A stretch of DNA of 64,000 nucleotides from Ochotona curzoniae (lineage: Eukaryota > Chordata > Mammalia > Lagomorpha > Ochotonidae), in NCBI RefSeq assembly GCF_017591425.1, contig NW_024466607.1, positions 18,794,501 to 18,858,500 of the forward strand, read 5' to 3'. Each line of letters begins with the position of its first letter. Within the stretch, counting starts at the first letter, position 1. Of this stretch, positions 12,411 through 24,195 are shown piece by piece. The position numbers and the translations under genes are program-made. The notes under the pieces are model-generated. The model was not told where the DNA came from. It ran no database searches and saw only the letters and a program-made list of their open reading frames with translations.

Positions 12411-13010
12411 CAAAATTGTGCGGTCACTTTGAAAGACAGATGGACCATTTCTTATCAGACTCTCCATAGTCCAACTCTATCATGTGTGATCCAGCAGTGG
12501 TGCTGTTTGGTGAGTGAATGGGTAGGCTGTTGCACCTGCATAGGATGGTGTGTTATTCAGTGACTAAGGTGAAAGAACTGCTGCAGTAAGTGAAAGAACC
12601 ATTCTGGAAGGGCTGCAAGCTGATTCTAGCCATACTTTTCTGGAGACTATGGGTCTATGGAAGCAACAGGGAGAAGTCTGGGGAGAGGACGGATGGATTG
12701 GTAGAGGGGATTTTTAAGGCTAAGGAACTATTAAGTAAGATACTGTGATAGTGGGTTCATGTACCCGTGCAATGATTGTCAAAATCTAGAGACTGTAGGA
12801 CTTGAGGAGTTAGTCCTCAGGTAGACTGTGAAATTCAGTTAATAATAGCTCGGGACATCCACTGTAACATGCAAGTGTGGGCCACATTGATACAAGATGT
12901 TACCAACAGAGGAAAAATTGTGGGGGTGGTTGAGGAGCATGAGTTGGTATGCAAGAGGTCTCAGTTCTTTCCTGTCAATATTCTTGTAAACTTAAAATTG
13001 CTGTAAAAAT
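12411..13010 (+). mobile_element. Old L1 (L1M-type) 3' end
   Basis: Order and wording follow the 3' terminal region of ancient mammalian L1: 'ggtcactttgaaagacagatgg', 'gatccagcagtgg', 'gtgaaagaac', later 'cagttaataatagc' and 'caagatgttaccaacagagg', ending 'gtaaacttaaaattgctgtaaaaat'. No reading frame is preserved. The subfamily (L1MA to L1MC range) is uncertain; the element class is fairly sure. Confidence 0.7.
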
Positions 13011-14179
13011 CCTTTCTTTTTTCTTTAAAGTAATATGCCTTGGAACTACAGCTCCATACAAGGGGCAGTGAAGAGGGGACTGATCTTGCTTTCTTAGCTT
13101 GGATTTATAAAAAAAAAATATATTATTTATCTCTCAGTCTAGAATTGAGTGATTTCCTTGGGAGGCAGAATGTGTGGTTTTGTTGAAGGAGGGGGTACTT
13201 CCTCCCTCTGACTACCAGGACGACTTTGGCAGGACCAGTCAGCGTTCAAGGGGGTCTGTCAGGCAGGCCGCTGCAGGTCCCCATGCCTCGGTTCTGTCCT
13301 CTCTAAAATTAGGGTGATGCTGCCTTAAGGTGCTTTATAGGCAGAGCCTTGCATAAAAAGTAGCTTGTGGCCCTCCCAACAATCTTCTGAAACAGGCAGC
13401 ATCTACAGTGGAGGAGCCAGGGACAGTGGCTCCCTGCTGGATCCTGGCGCCTTCTCTGAAGAATGGCTGTGGTGTTCTCTCCAGCCTTGGTGTTGGGTTA
13501 TGTTAATTTACCTAACTAATAGGTTAATTCCTCTTCTGGTACTTGGTACATGGAATTGGCTATGAACCAGGAACACTCAACCAGAACCAAGCTATTGGCT
13601 GCTATTGAATTAATGACAATCTAAAGATAGAGGGAGGACACTGGGAAACAAATGAGACAATCCCTCTTCAATTTATGCTTGGTATTCACTGGACTGGTTC
13701 TTGGATCTATCTCTTTCTCTGATATTTCCCTTTATTGCCTCCCATAAACACTTCTCAAAACTTTCTATTCAGTCATCTTTTTAGGCTTGTCCCAGAGGTC
13801 CCCAATAAATAATATGGAATGAGGCAGTACATTTACAATGTTCTTAATGTGTACATTTGTGTACGAGATTGCCTATTATTATACTGAGTGTGTTGGAGAA
13901 ACTAATGGGGAATAGATTCAGAATCTGTCATCACAGTAGGTCCATCCGCGGACATGATTTCAAATGGGAAGTAAAGCTTTCCGTGAGATCCTATTGCTCA
14001 TTTGATCAGGCAAACACTAAATCAAACCATATGGCATGACTGAGTTGTTTTTCCAAATATTCTCTGAGTGCAAAGGCCTAAGAGATGAAATTTATGGGAG
14101 TGGCTACTGAAAGGTGGACCTGGCCCCAGCAGTGCATATTTGTCAGGCTCAGGTGGCTGCCAAAGCACATGCTGAAGCT
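13011..14179. other. Unique noncoding sequence
   Basis: No gene or RNA seen. Contains a short A-run near 13107-13116. Nothing resembling a spliced exon stands out. Confidence 0.5.
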
Positions 14180-14193
14180 GAGAGAGAGAGAGA

Positions 14194-14231
<38 letters not shown>
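14180..14231. repeat. (GA)n microsatellite
   Basis: A 52-nt AG tract with a single interruption ('gagtgag' near 14198). A purine-only strand of this length can form a triplex. Overlapping Arg-Glu and Ser-Leu open frames (14114-14341 +, 14022-14321 -) are artefacts of the repeat. Confidence 0.95.
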
Positions 14232-14234
<3 letters not shown>

Positions 14235-14569
14235 TGCCAGCCCGTCGGCTTGTGGTGTGCGGGTTGAGGGAATGTGGCAGCAGGTGCGCTGTGGTGAATC
14301 TGGGATCTCCGTGTAGCTCACGGCTGGATTATACAGGATAATTTATGTCATGCTAAGAATCGTGTCGTGTGGGAAGCATTTCCCAAGGTGTTTCTCCTGG
14401 AACACGAGTTCCCGCTGGTACTTGGGAAATCAAAGGTCCTTGATCAAGCACAGATGAGAAGTGAAACGCTCATTACTGTGCATTCCCTAGATATCCTGCA
14501 GTGAAGAAATGTCCTGTATCTTCTTGGGCCTGACATTTCCCAAACAACAGTATTTGGAAATAGTATATT

Positions 14570-16335
14570 AAAAAAATAGAAATCACCCATGAAATTCTAC
14601 CATTTGCAACCAAGTGATCCCAACTAGAGACCATTATGCCCAGTTCAACAAACCAATCCAAAAAGGAAAAATATCATATATTCTCTCTGATATAAGGCAA
14701 GCTTCATGCATAATACAAGAACAGTAGATATATACTTTAGCGTGTATATATCTGTATTTGTCTACAGGAACTGTATAATGGAGGCAAGTATATTGTGAAG
14801 TAGAGACTCATTGCAGAATACATCCCTACTCCGAAATAAAATAGGGACTCCCAATGAAACAGTTAAATATATCTTGACAATAGGATGCTGGACTTTCTAT
14901 CATTGTCTATAATGCCATGATAAACTTAAATAACTGAATGATGAACTTATGACTCTTAAAATTTGTATAAATTTTATTTTTGATAATTTTTACATATTTG
15001 ATTAGGATGTGAAGGGTCAAAGGCTAGAGGAAACTGGGTGAAACTGTTGTATTAACATTCTCTTTTTTCCTTCCTGTATCAGGTGGGGGGATAAAGGGAA
15101 AAGCCACACCCAGCCTCCCCGCCATCCCAGGGTCCCCAGTGTGGGGCATGCTCCAAGGGTCCTGCTCAAGTTGTTTTGATAGTTCAACAATTCTGTATTG
15201 CTGCCAATCACGGCATCCTAGGCACAATGAAATCTCTCCAGACTCCACTAGCTGACATAATCCACCTTAGAATTTCCGTTTGCCCAGGAAATTCTGCCAA
15301 CTCTTGGCTGGGGTAGTTGATCAATTTGTTCTGTCCTTCGTCCTCTATTATGGTACCAGGTGTCCTCTGCAGGTTCCAGTGTACTGTCATATCCTCCACA
15401 TGCATCTGTCCACTAGATATGCTGTCTACTGCTCCGTCTGAGCCACTGAGGAAGCCCAGCTCTGACACATGCATTCCACTGTCAGATGGTGCAACCTATA
15501 ATTTTCTCCATGGTTGGAGTTTTCAGTTCAGCAGTTCAGTTGTGGGGATTCCCAAAGAAATTTCATCTGAGGTGATCCCAGACCTGATTTCTTGTGTGTG
15601 CATGCCAATACGGGGTCTAGTACAATCTGTCGCCCAAAATCAGCCTACACGCATACTATTAATTGCAATTGCTGGGTCATTTGTGTCCAGCATTGTCTTC
15701 TACACAAGCTAATGGATGTTGTAGTCCAGTCCGATCCTGCCCACTGCACACTCGGCCCCCACACAAACCAGTGGGAGTTGTATCCTAGTTCGAGCGACCT
15801 GCAATAACCCCCACTAGGTCCACCCCCTACCCTGGTTCCCATGCCTGCCAGTATGTACAGCAGACTGGTCCAGTCTGTCCCACATCCCATTCAGCTCTCA
15901 TACACGTCAATTGGCATTGAAGCCCAGTTCAGCTCAACCAGTCTCCCTATCTAGCCCACACATGTGCCAGTGGGTGCCACTCTCTAGCCATGCCTGTTCC
16001 AGTCCTGGTTCTCATGCTCACCAGTCAGAGTAGCAACCCAAAAAGGAGGTGCCCATTGTTTCCCTAATGGTATCACTCCCACTCCTGGATCTTGCATTCT
16101 GCAGGTGGTACTGCAGTTTAGCTGGACAGATTTTCCCCCCATTGCCAGTATCTGCTTGCTGATGCCACAGCAAAGCTCTACCAATATTCACCCCTTTTGG
16201 CTTATGCATGTACCAGTAGGTACAGTCTGCCCAGTCTGGCTTTTCTCTGATCCAGTTTACATGCAGACCAATAGATATGGTAGCCCTATTTGGCCTGATC
16301 TGTCTCTAGTCCCTAGGAACAGCCACCGATAAGAC
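14570..16335 (+). mobile_element. L1 3' region with long 3' UTR
   Basis: Sequence at 14590-14700 matches the end of L1 ORF2 and start of the 3' UTR: 'gaaattctaccatttgcaac', then 'ccaactagagaccattatg', then 'aaaaggaaaaatatcatata' and 'tctctctgatataaggcaa'. A long AT-rich then C-rich 3' UTR follows. The C-rich part, about 15400-16335, consists of degenerate units of roughly 60 bp with a recurring 'cca(g/a)t(g/a)g' core, annotated separately. No ORF2 frame survives. The right end is uncertain and may continue to about 16900. Confidence 0.65.
15398..16330 (+). repeat. Degenerate ~60-bp tandem array in L1 3' UTR
   Basis: A recurring phrase (CATG/CACA, then C-C-A-G/A-T-G/A-G-G/T-T-G, then 'cccagtc') occurs near 15709, 15768, 15848, 15908, 15968, 16021, 16212 and 16268. 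Spacings are about 54-60 bp, or roughly multiples of that. Units are strongly diverged from one another. Earlier, weaker units may start at 15398 and 15470. A dot plot is needed for exact boundaries. Confidence 0.6.
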
Positions 16336-16904
16336 CACTGTATGTGAGAAATGAATCCTGAAGGATATCCAATGACAGGCCCACTGTGCTTGCAGGTAAG
16401 CGAGGGGACTGAGACCTGGTAGTTTGGAGAGGAGAGACCTGAAGATCTTTATGGGTCAGACTGATGCACCAGCCCACATGGGAGTCCTGGGTTGGGGTTG
16501 TTAGCATGGAACATGGCTGACCACCACACGCCAGTAAACATGCAAGCTATGGCTGTGGCCTGTCTGGCAGGTCTAGATCCCAGTACCTGACAATGAGTGT
16601 CAGATCAGGGAATGGGTCACGTTAGACAGGGCCATGATACCAGCCAGCATGTGAAAGAACCCAGGTTCTGGGGTGGATTCTGTGGGCCCAACCCTGTGGA
16701 ACTACAAGTTACTAGACTACTGTGTTGGGCCCAGGAATGTTTATGAAGTAGACTTTTGGGCACTACTCCAGGCCAAGAGCATTCTGTCAGGAGAAGACTA
16801 TGCTGTGACCTTTGTTGTAGAGATTGGTAACAGGTGGACAGTGGAGTGGTAGTAGTGGAGAGCATAGGTCTGGGTGTGCTGTTAAAGGCATCAGTGGTGG
16901 GGGT

Positions 16905-17208
16905 GAGCACTGATTTGTGAAGCTGGTGCTTAGGATGTCTGTGTCCCATATGCAAGTGCGTAGTTTGACCTTCAGCTTCTCCACTTCTGACACAGCTTCC
17001 TGATCATGGGTACCCTGGAAGGCATGAGCTGGTGGCTCACATGTTTGGGTCCCTTCTACCAGTGTGGGAGAACTGATTTGAGTCCTACTCTGCTGGCTAC
17101 ATTGCTGACCCAGCCCTGGCTGTTGTAGGTCATTGAGAATACAATCAGTGGATGTCAGATCTGTTTCTCTGGCGTTTATGTAAATCAATGAATTAAAAAG
17201 TAAAAGAA
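16905..17208 (+). repeat. Old CSINE copy
   Basis: A diverged forward copy: head 'gtcccatatgcaagtgcg', body 'cagcttctccacttctgac' and 'gtgtgggagaactgatttgagtc', then 'gctgacccagccctggctg' and an A-rich 3' end ('gaattaaaaagtaaaag'). It sits just downstream of the L1-derived block. Confidence 0.65.
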
Positions 17209-17287
17209 ATGTTATTTAAAGAAGGATCAAGGCTGTGGCAATAAATGTTCAGAACCTGAGGTATATTTTCAGAAATCCATATCAGGA

Positions 17288-17455
17288 GCCAGCAGCGTAC
17301 AGCCTGCGGACCACATCTGGCCAACACCGTGTACAGCTTTGTACGTCGGGTTTATTGGGCCTCGGCCACACCCTTCCCTTTTATAGGTTGTCTTTAGACA
17401 GAAACATCAGAATGGGTAGTTTCAAAGGCACCAGGTACCCCACAAAGCCAAACGT
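17288..17455 (+). mobile_element. hAT-like DNA transposon relic
   Basis: The sequence follows a common mammalian relic repeat: 'cagcctgcggaccacatctggcc' (cf. 'cggcccacgggccaaatctggcc'), then 'tttattgggcctcggccacaccc' and 'ccccacaaagcc'. I recognise the pattern as an ancient nonautonomous element and believe it is hAT-class, but the subfamily name is uncertain. Confidence 0.45.
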
Positions 17456-18724
17456 GTGCATCATCTGGTCTTCTCTAGGAACTCTGCTTGACCCTGATCC
17501 AGGTAGCTAATTGGATTGACTTTGATCAGGCCAGGGTAAGAAAATTAAATTATCCGTGTTTCTCAGTTCCAGCTTCTTCAAACAGATGAATGAAAGCATA
17601 TAGACTCAAACAAAATCCCAAATATCAAATTCTAGGAATTGGCCCCAACTTGAAGAGACAGAGACTGTGTTATTACCTTGTGTTTCACCCCTGATTGGCT
17701 CTTTCCCATCCCGTGGCAAGACTTGGGCTGCAGGGGTGGCTGCTGGGTGGCCAGTTTGGTCCTCAGACTTTTGAGCCCTGTAAGCTATCAATCATTACCC
17801 TTGGCACTGTCCCGGGCATTGTCAACCCGTGCGGAGTCCAGCTGCGACTCCTGGTTCCTCTGAGCCTGGTTTCTTTCACACATTGTTGATACTGGCTGAT
17901 ACTCTTTGCTCTTTCCCTCAGAGAGTACCTTTCTGCACATAATTCTTGGGATACATATATTTATACACGATTTATAATGTAAAATCTTGTGAGGATAAAG
18001 TATGTGGTTCTCTTGTAAGGGAGAGTGGAGCCACAGGACGGATTTATGTGATCCATTCATGACCTAGGCTGCCTCATGCCCAGCATGTGTTTTGTTTATT
18101 TTTTACACTTCATATAGTTTTCCAAAAATTTGAAAATATGTTGTTTCAGTGATGTTGATAATGTTCTAGAATCTAAGAAAGTCATTTATTTCTTTAAAAA
18201 GCAACCTATAACAATCACTAGTAGTGGTCACTTGATTTGTGGTAGTGAGTATTGGAAAGAAATCTGTATTTTCAGATGGCTGTGCATGAAAGATTAAGAA
18301 TTAATTTTTCCTCACTGTGAAACATGCCAAGGAAAAGGTTCACCATCTGATCGTGGTTGTGAATATTTGCCTTTCTGCAGAGTTCAGTAGCAGTGAAGAG
18401 TTCCATGGCTTATGAAATAGATGGTTGTAAATGAAGTGTGGACATGGATGTGAAAGCTGTGGAATGAGTAGAAAACACGTGCACCTTCCCCAGGTTCTGA
18501 TGGCCACATCCAGTCAAGCAGAGCATTGCATAGCCTCCCTTCCCTGGTGTGAGTGGTCTGGATTTCAGTTTTCATTACCAAAGGCACTAAGAACAATTTA
18601 GGTGCACTTGAACTCCCAAAATGTTGCTTTGTGAATGCCCATTTTAGTTTTTTCCAATAAGGTATCCAGTTTACTGTTTACCCAGAGAGCTGCAATTGAC
18701 AACAAACAACATGCATGGTGTTTG
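17456..18724. other. Unique noncoding sequence
   Basis: No gene, RNA or repeat recognised. AT-rich between 18060 and 18310. Confidence 0.5.
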
Positions 18725-18747
18725 AAAAAAAAAAAAAAAAAAAAGAG

Positions 18748-19076
18748 GTGGGGAGGTTGTCTGACAGCCTAGTGGCTAACTCCTTGCCTTGCACTTGCTT
18801 GGATCCCATATGGCCAGGTTTGTGTCCCGGCTGCTCTGCTTCCAATCCAACTCCCTGCTTGTGGCCTGGGAAAGCAGTAGCGGATGGCCCAAAGCCATGG
18901 GACCCTGAACCTGTGTGGGAGACCAGGAGAAGTTTCCGGCTCCTAGCTTTGGATTGGCTCAGCTCCTGTTGTTGTAGCCAGTGGGGGAGTGAACCAGCAA
19001 ATGGAAGATCTTTCTGTCTCTGCTTCTCTCTGTAAATCTGCCTTTCCAATAAAAAAAAAAATCCACATAAATCTTT
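18748..19076 (+). repeat. CSINE copy preceded by an A-tract
   Basis: A forward copy with head 'ggatcccatatggccagg', body 'gtggcctgggaaagcagtag' and 'gtgggagaccaggagaag', and tail 'ccaataaaaaaaaaaatcc'. An A20 tract (18725-18744) abuts its 5' end, as if it inserted next to the poly-A of an earlier retroposed sequence. With the reverse copy at 19514 it forms a tail-to-tail inverted pair. Confidence 0.9.
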
Positions 19077-19500
19077 AAAAATTGGTATTTTTGAAACTGT
19101 ATGAAGCTAAATAAGGCTTTATAATATTTATAAAATTGAAAATACTTGCAATTATTATGGCATGAAATATACTGTAGTTTTATGTTTTATGAAATTATGA
19201 GACCCTAGTGGATTAGAATACACATATACAACAGAGCAAATAGAAAAAGAACCAAACACCATTCTTTCATCATTACAGCCTGAGGAGTCTGGATGTGGAG
19301 CCCGTGTGGTCAATGATGCCGCGATCCTGTAGGCCCTGGTACCCTGCTGAGCAGAGTATATAGGTCCAGCTTGGGGACTGTGGTCACAATGGCCTTGTGG
19401 GTTATAAATACAAAGCCTTTGGCAACTTTTTTCTGGCCATCTGACTCTGTTTCATTTTTCCTTACTAGGCCAAGCTCGGACTCATCCCAACCAAGGAAAT

Positions 19501-19863
19501 TGGGCACTGTCTTTTTTTTTTTTTGGAAGATTTATTTTTCTTATTTTTTTTCATTGGAAAGGCGGATATACAGAGAGGAGAGACAGAGAGGAAGATCTTC
19601 CGTCCGATGATTCACTCCCCAAGTGAGCGCAACGGTCGATGCTATGCCGACCCGAAGCCAGGAGCCTCTTCTGGGTCTCCCACACAGGTGCAGGGTCCCA
19701 AAGCTTTGGGCTGTCCTCGACTGCTTTCCCGGGCCACAGGCGGGGAACTGGAAGGGAAGCAGGGCTGCCGGGATTAGAACCGGCGCCCATATGGGATCCC
19801 GGGGCGTGCAAGGCGAGGACCTTAACCACTTGCGCCACTGCACCGGGCCCTGGGCACTGTCTT
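19501..19863 (-). mobile_element. Young full-length CSINE with target-site duplication
   Basis: The element spans 19514-19850 on the reverse strand, from the tail complement (T12 then 'ggaagatttatttttc') to the head end 'actgcaccgggccc'. It is flanked by an exact 13-bp direct repeat TGGGCACTGTCTT at 19501-19513 and 19851-19863, a typical LINE-mediated target-site duplication. Low divergence of both element and duplication marks it as one of the youngest insertions in the window. Confidence 0.95.
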
Positions 19864-20880
19864 AATCTGGATATTCAGAAACTGTCATTGGGCATTGCTG
19901 TGTCACTGTTGTTAGAACTTCATAGCACAGCTCTCTTCCTGGGTTGCCAAGCGACCTAGGTTGATTCATAAAATCCTCTTTTGATTCTGTTGGTGACAGG
20001 TAACCAGAACCCACGGGAATCAGCACTGGTGGGGATGAGGAACAGGGGTGTGGGTGGTCGTGGACCTAGGAAGGGACAGGCTCTAGGAAGCTGCCTTCAG
20101 GCCCTGAGCTCTGCTGTGCTGTCTGCTGGCGTCCTTCTCCTCTCAGCACCTTCAGATCCCTTGGCACCATCTCACTGCCGACACCAGCTGCCGCCCCTCT
20201 GCCATAGTCGCGTGCCCTTCCTTCAGTTATGCCCCAGGGACCATCTCCAGCCTTCCAGGCCGGCAGAGGCAAATGCCTGAGCTTCCTTCCCAAGTCAGAC
20301 ATCTGTTCTTGAGATCACGACTGATAAAGACGATTTGGAGTTGTGGCTCACCAGATGGGTTTTCTGCTTGCCTTACAGGGAGGGGCCATGTGGGTGGAGA
20401 CTCTCCAGAATGTCTGTGAAACTAACCCAAGAGGACACATTCGCGTGCTCTACAAGAAGGGGCTATTGATTAGTCAGGACCTTCTGTACGCTTTCTACAT
20501 CAGTCATTGCCTAAAACTCGGCCCCGTTTTCACTAGCAGCAAATATCAAAACAGCAGGGACATGGAATTATATCTTTCTGAAAATATCTCCCCCTTCAGA
20601 ATACAAAGACCTTGAGGAACATCTAATTATTCATTTGATAGCTTGAGAAATGTTTTGAAGCCCTTAAGAATGTCTGTGGAAATTTCCTCTTCCTGCCACG
20701 GGTCAAATTGTTTAAATGATGGACTGCGATTTCGTATTAAACTGTGATAATAGTATCTCATTTGCTGCTACTTAAGTTATTTCTTTTCCTCATAACACAT
20801 GTAGGTCAAGTTACTTCTTCAGTCCAAAAAAACCATGAATAAGAAAGGATGGTAAATGCAAGAAAGCCAGTGATGCAACG
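19864..20880. other. Unique noncoding sequence
   Basis: No supported gene. The region 20030-20290 is GC-rich; its opposing open frames (19981-20280 +, 20066-20302 -) show no recognisable product. Confidence 0.5.
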
Positions 20881-21245
20881 AAATTACACTTTTTTAAAAA
20901 AAAAAGATTTATTTATTTTTATTGGAAAGGCAGATATACAGAGAGGAGACAGAGAGGAAGGTTTTCTCAGAGAGGAAATCCAATGGTTCACTTCCCAAGT
21001 GAGCGCAGTGGCTGGAGCAGAGCCAATCCAAAGCCAGGAGCCAGGAGCTCTTCCGGGTCTGCCACGCGAGTGCAGGGTCCCAAGGCTTTGGGCCGTCCTC
21101 AACTGCTTTCCCTGGCCACAAGCCGGGAGCTGGATGGGAAGCAGGGCCACTGGGACTAGAACCGGCGCCCATATGAGATCCCAGCGTGTGCAAGGCGAGG
21201 ACTTTAACCACTATGCTATCATGCCGGGCCCTAATTTACACTTTT
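20881..21245 (-). mobile_element. Young CSINE with near-perfect target-site duplication
   Basis: The reverse-strand element runs about 20895-21231, ending in 'atgccgggccc'. Flanks 'aaattacactttt' (20881) and 'aatttacactttt' (21233) match at all but one position. The body retains 'ttattggaaaggcagatatacagagagg', which marks it as the young subfamily. Confidence 0.92.
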
Positions 21246-22860
21246 AAAGTAACCACCATTGAATTTCCCAATATTGATTACTTTCCACTTGAAGGTGGTG
21301 ACCCTCTTTAGCTATTTATGGCAAAATAGATCATCATTCACAGACTGCCCTTGTTCTCAGCTAAACATCAGTGCAATGAAGCAGAAAGATATGAATGAAA
21401 AGTGGCATTTCTGAGTTGAGTGACTAACCACTAAGTAAGTAATCATATTTAGCTTTCTTGGACATTGTATTTGACTAATAACATATGGAGTACCTCTTGT
21501 TGGAGAGGCTCTCATGTCTTCATGTGTACCATCTTGTGGGTTCCCATTTCATTTCCTCTAGGAGGTTGAATAAAAATTTTACATTATTTCTTCTGGATAG
21601 GAGAGAAATGGAAAAAATGAGTTGGGCTGGCAGTAGTCAGTGTGATCTGTGACCTGGAATTGGAATGCAAGTCCTGGGTTTCTGGAGCCTGGCTGGTTCA
21701 TTCAGCCTTCCCCTTCTGCTTATATCTTGCATAGTCTTGGCTGACTCTCAAGCAGCTTCTGGCCTGAAAATGTATCCCTCTGTCACCTGGACAGTCACGA
21801 AAGATCTGGCCTTCAGAGGGCTTCTAGGCCAGGCATGAGAATGTGTTCACGGGTCTGCAATCCAGTACATGAAGAGGATGAAAGGGCATGATGGATAAAC
21901 AGGTAAAGAAATTCCTTCTCTGCTGTCTCCATGCCCTGCTGTGTGGCAGTGGTTGTACAGACCCCAGTGGATAAAACAGGCTGCCATCCCTCAACTCAGC
22001 CCTTTAGCAGAGAGATGGGCCAGGGAGAAATGGACAGAGCATTCCATGTCACACAGACACTGATGTAACATCCTGCATCCTCTCCTAAACGTAGGTATAT
22101 AGCTGTGGACAAGCCCAAGGTTCCCAGGGTCTGCCTAGCAGCTAGTATTTGCCTTACGATGCACATGAAGCACGTCTTTCGGCTCAACATGGATTTGTCA
22201 GATGTTGTAATGCGAGGGGTCTAGGATTCCCGATCAAAGAGGCATCCATCTGCCTTGGAGTGTTCGGCAAAGGTTTCATAGCATGGCGGATACTTGTTGA
22301 GGGTGTTGAAGGAAGAGTAGAAGCTTGCCAGGCAGGGCTGAGATGACTCTAGCCAGAGGTCCCACATGCAGAAGAGGCACACCTGCCTGGTGGAATTTGG
22401 ATAATGTGACAAGTGTGCGGTGTCCTTTTCTTACTACCGCACATTTGATCTAGAAAACCTGCTTGAAGTAAAAGAGGAGTTGGGTTTTTCCTTTGGAGAA
22501 TTAATAAGCCTAAGGCGAAAAAGTGTTTTGCCTGAAACTTGGAAAGCCAATGTAAAAATACATTTTCCCCCTGTTCAGAAAATGGTTAAGCCCATTAGGA
22601 TGCAGAGATTAGGGGCTTCAGTTGGATTCACAGGAGTTGTGCCAGCTCCACATATGTACTAGATTATTCTTTTTTTCTTGAAATGATGTAGGCACTTAGC
22701 CCAAGAAGTGGAGTAAGGTTTCTTTATGCAACTGGAAAAAAAAACCAAAAAAAAAAAAAAATAAAACAGAGGGCGAGCTTTCAGAAGGGTCTGTGCATTT
22801 CACCCTGGAAACCATTAGCTTAAACACTTTGTAGACATGGTTCCTGGATTCTGGAATCAG
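21246..22860. other. Unique noncoding sequence with A-rich tract
   Basis: No gene or repeat family recognised. An interrupted A-tract lies at about 22736-22763. The stretch immediately before 22899 is a long pyrimidine tract (about 22861-22896), discussed with the exon candidate there. Confidence 0.45.
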
Positions 22861-22898
22861 TTTTCCCTGATTTCCCTCCCTTTTCTCTCTTTCCCCAG

Positions 22899-23137
22899 AT
22901 GCCTCTTGATGAGAAAAAGGCAGCCATGTGCTTAACTGCATGTGTGTCCGCACGGTCCCAAATTATGGTACACTTAGAGTTAAGCTTTTTAGAAGAGGCT
23001 ATGCTGCTCACAAAGAGAATAACAATCTCAGAAGGGAGGGATGCACATATTCAAAACAGAGAACCCAGAGAGCACAGGAGACAAAGCAAATGTATTTTGC
23101 CAGCAAATGTTGTGGCAGGAATCCAGGCACCTGCCAG
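22899..23137 (+). CDS. Weak exon candidate, unidentified
   Basis: A near-continuous pyrimidine tract of about 35 nt ending CCCCAG at 22898 is an excellent 3' splice site. From 22899 a frame beginning Met-Pro-Leu-Asp-Glu-Lys-Lys is open for about 79 codons, to a possible donor CCAG|gtggaa at 23137. The frame stays open to 23177. The donor is poor and I do not recognise the encoded residues, so this may be a decoy acceptor or noncoding exon. An overlapping frame (22928-23257 +) is also open, which weakens the coding argument. Same strand as the 37863 exon. Confidence 0.22.
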
Positions 23138-23880
23138 GTGGAAGTTGTTAGCAGTGATAAAACGGTTATTGACTTAGAATTCATCCATCCTCGCCTACTC
23201 ACATTTGATATACTGCCAAGTCTAATTCTCTTAGTACCAACCTACCTCTTCCAGTAATTTTCCAGGCTAACAGCTGTCCAGTCATGTTGTGTCCAGTTGT
23301 TTTTGTCTTTTGTTTCCAGGAGTAACCAGTATTTCTGTGCACCCTGTTTTGTTCAGTAGGCTCTCTCACTTGATTCTCTACTGGCTCAACCATTCTGGAA
23401 GGTGGCTTAGATCATGAGAAGGCCTGCCACTCCTGTGGATGGCAGCTCTGATGTCACAGCTCTTGAGGTGACTTGGGGGGTACTCTGTGGCTCCTGTCTT
23501 GTCTAAATGGCTCCCAACCCCAGTTGGCTACCTCACAAGTCCGGCATTTAGATCAGGAAACTGAGGGGTCCAGTTCTAATCCTGGCAGCCACAGTTTAAA
23601 TAGAACATGGGGGTCCTGGTGAGTGCAACCCATCACAGAGTGGTGAAAATAGCATTGGGGGGATTAAGGCAAGAGAGAAGCACAGGTTTGCAGGGGCTAG
23701 AAAGGGCCCTGATCATGGACTGTGCTCGTGTATCCTAGTATGAGGAGATGTCAAACAGTTTGTGAAAATTGAATTGAGAGATAATTTTATTTTGGTGTCC
23801 CCAAATGGTTAAATCTATGTGAACTTTTACCATCACTGCCATTTTCATTAACTGTTTTTTGAAGCCCTTTCTGAATTTTA
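23138..23880. other. Unique noncoding sequence
   Basis: No gene or RNA seen. A short 'tcaggaaactgagg' phrase near 23553 may be the remains of a MIR. Confidence 0.45.
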
Positions 23881-24195
23881 AATAAAATGTATTTATTTAT
23901 TTGAAAGTCAGAATTACAAAGGGGAATGGACAGAGAGAGAAGCTTGCATGCACTGGTATACTCCCTAGATGGCTACAAAGGCCAGGGTTGGGCCAGGTCA
24001 GAGCTACGAGGTAGGAGCTTTTCCAAGATCTCATACGTGGGTGTAGAAGGTCAAGTGCTTGGGCCATCTTCTGCAGCTTATCCTAGACAAGAAGCAGGTG
24101 GTTGGAAGTGGAGAGGTGTGATGTGAACTGGCCCCCATAGGAGAAGCTGTTTCCACAGCAGACAGCTTTACTTGCTGCACTGCGGTGATGCTAGC
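23881..24195 (-). repeat. Old CSINE copy
   Basis: A reverse copy starting 'atgtatttatttatttgaaag', with 'ctggtatactccctagatggc', 'caagtgcttgggccatcttctgc' and a decayed head. The 'gaaag' rather than 'ggaaag' junction fits the older subfamily. Confidence 0.8.

Noticed and set aside
14022..14341. Arg-Glu and Ser-Leu repeat proteins
   Set aside because: They are simply translations of the GA microsatellite.
19580..19850. Possible functional tRNA gene in SINE heads
   Set aside because: The tRNA-like heads of the CSINEs have promoter-box resemblance but no intact cloverleaf, and always sit in front of a SINE body.
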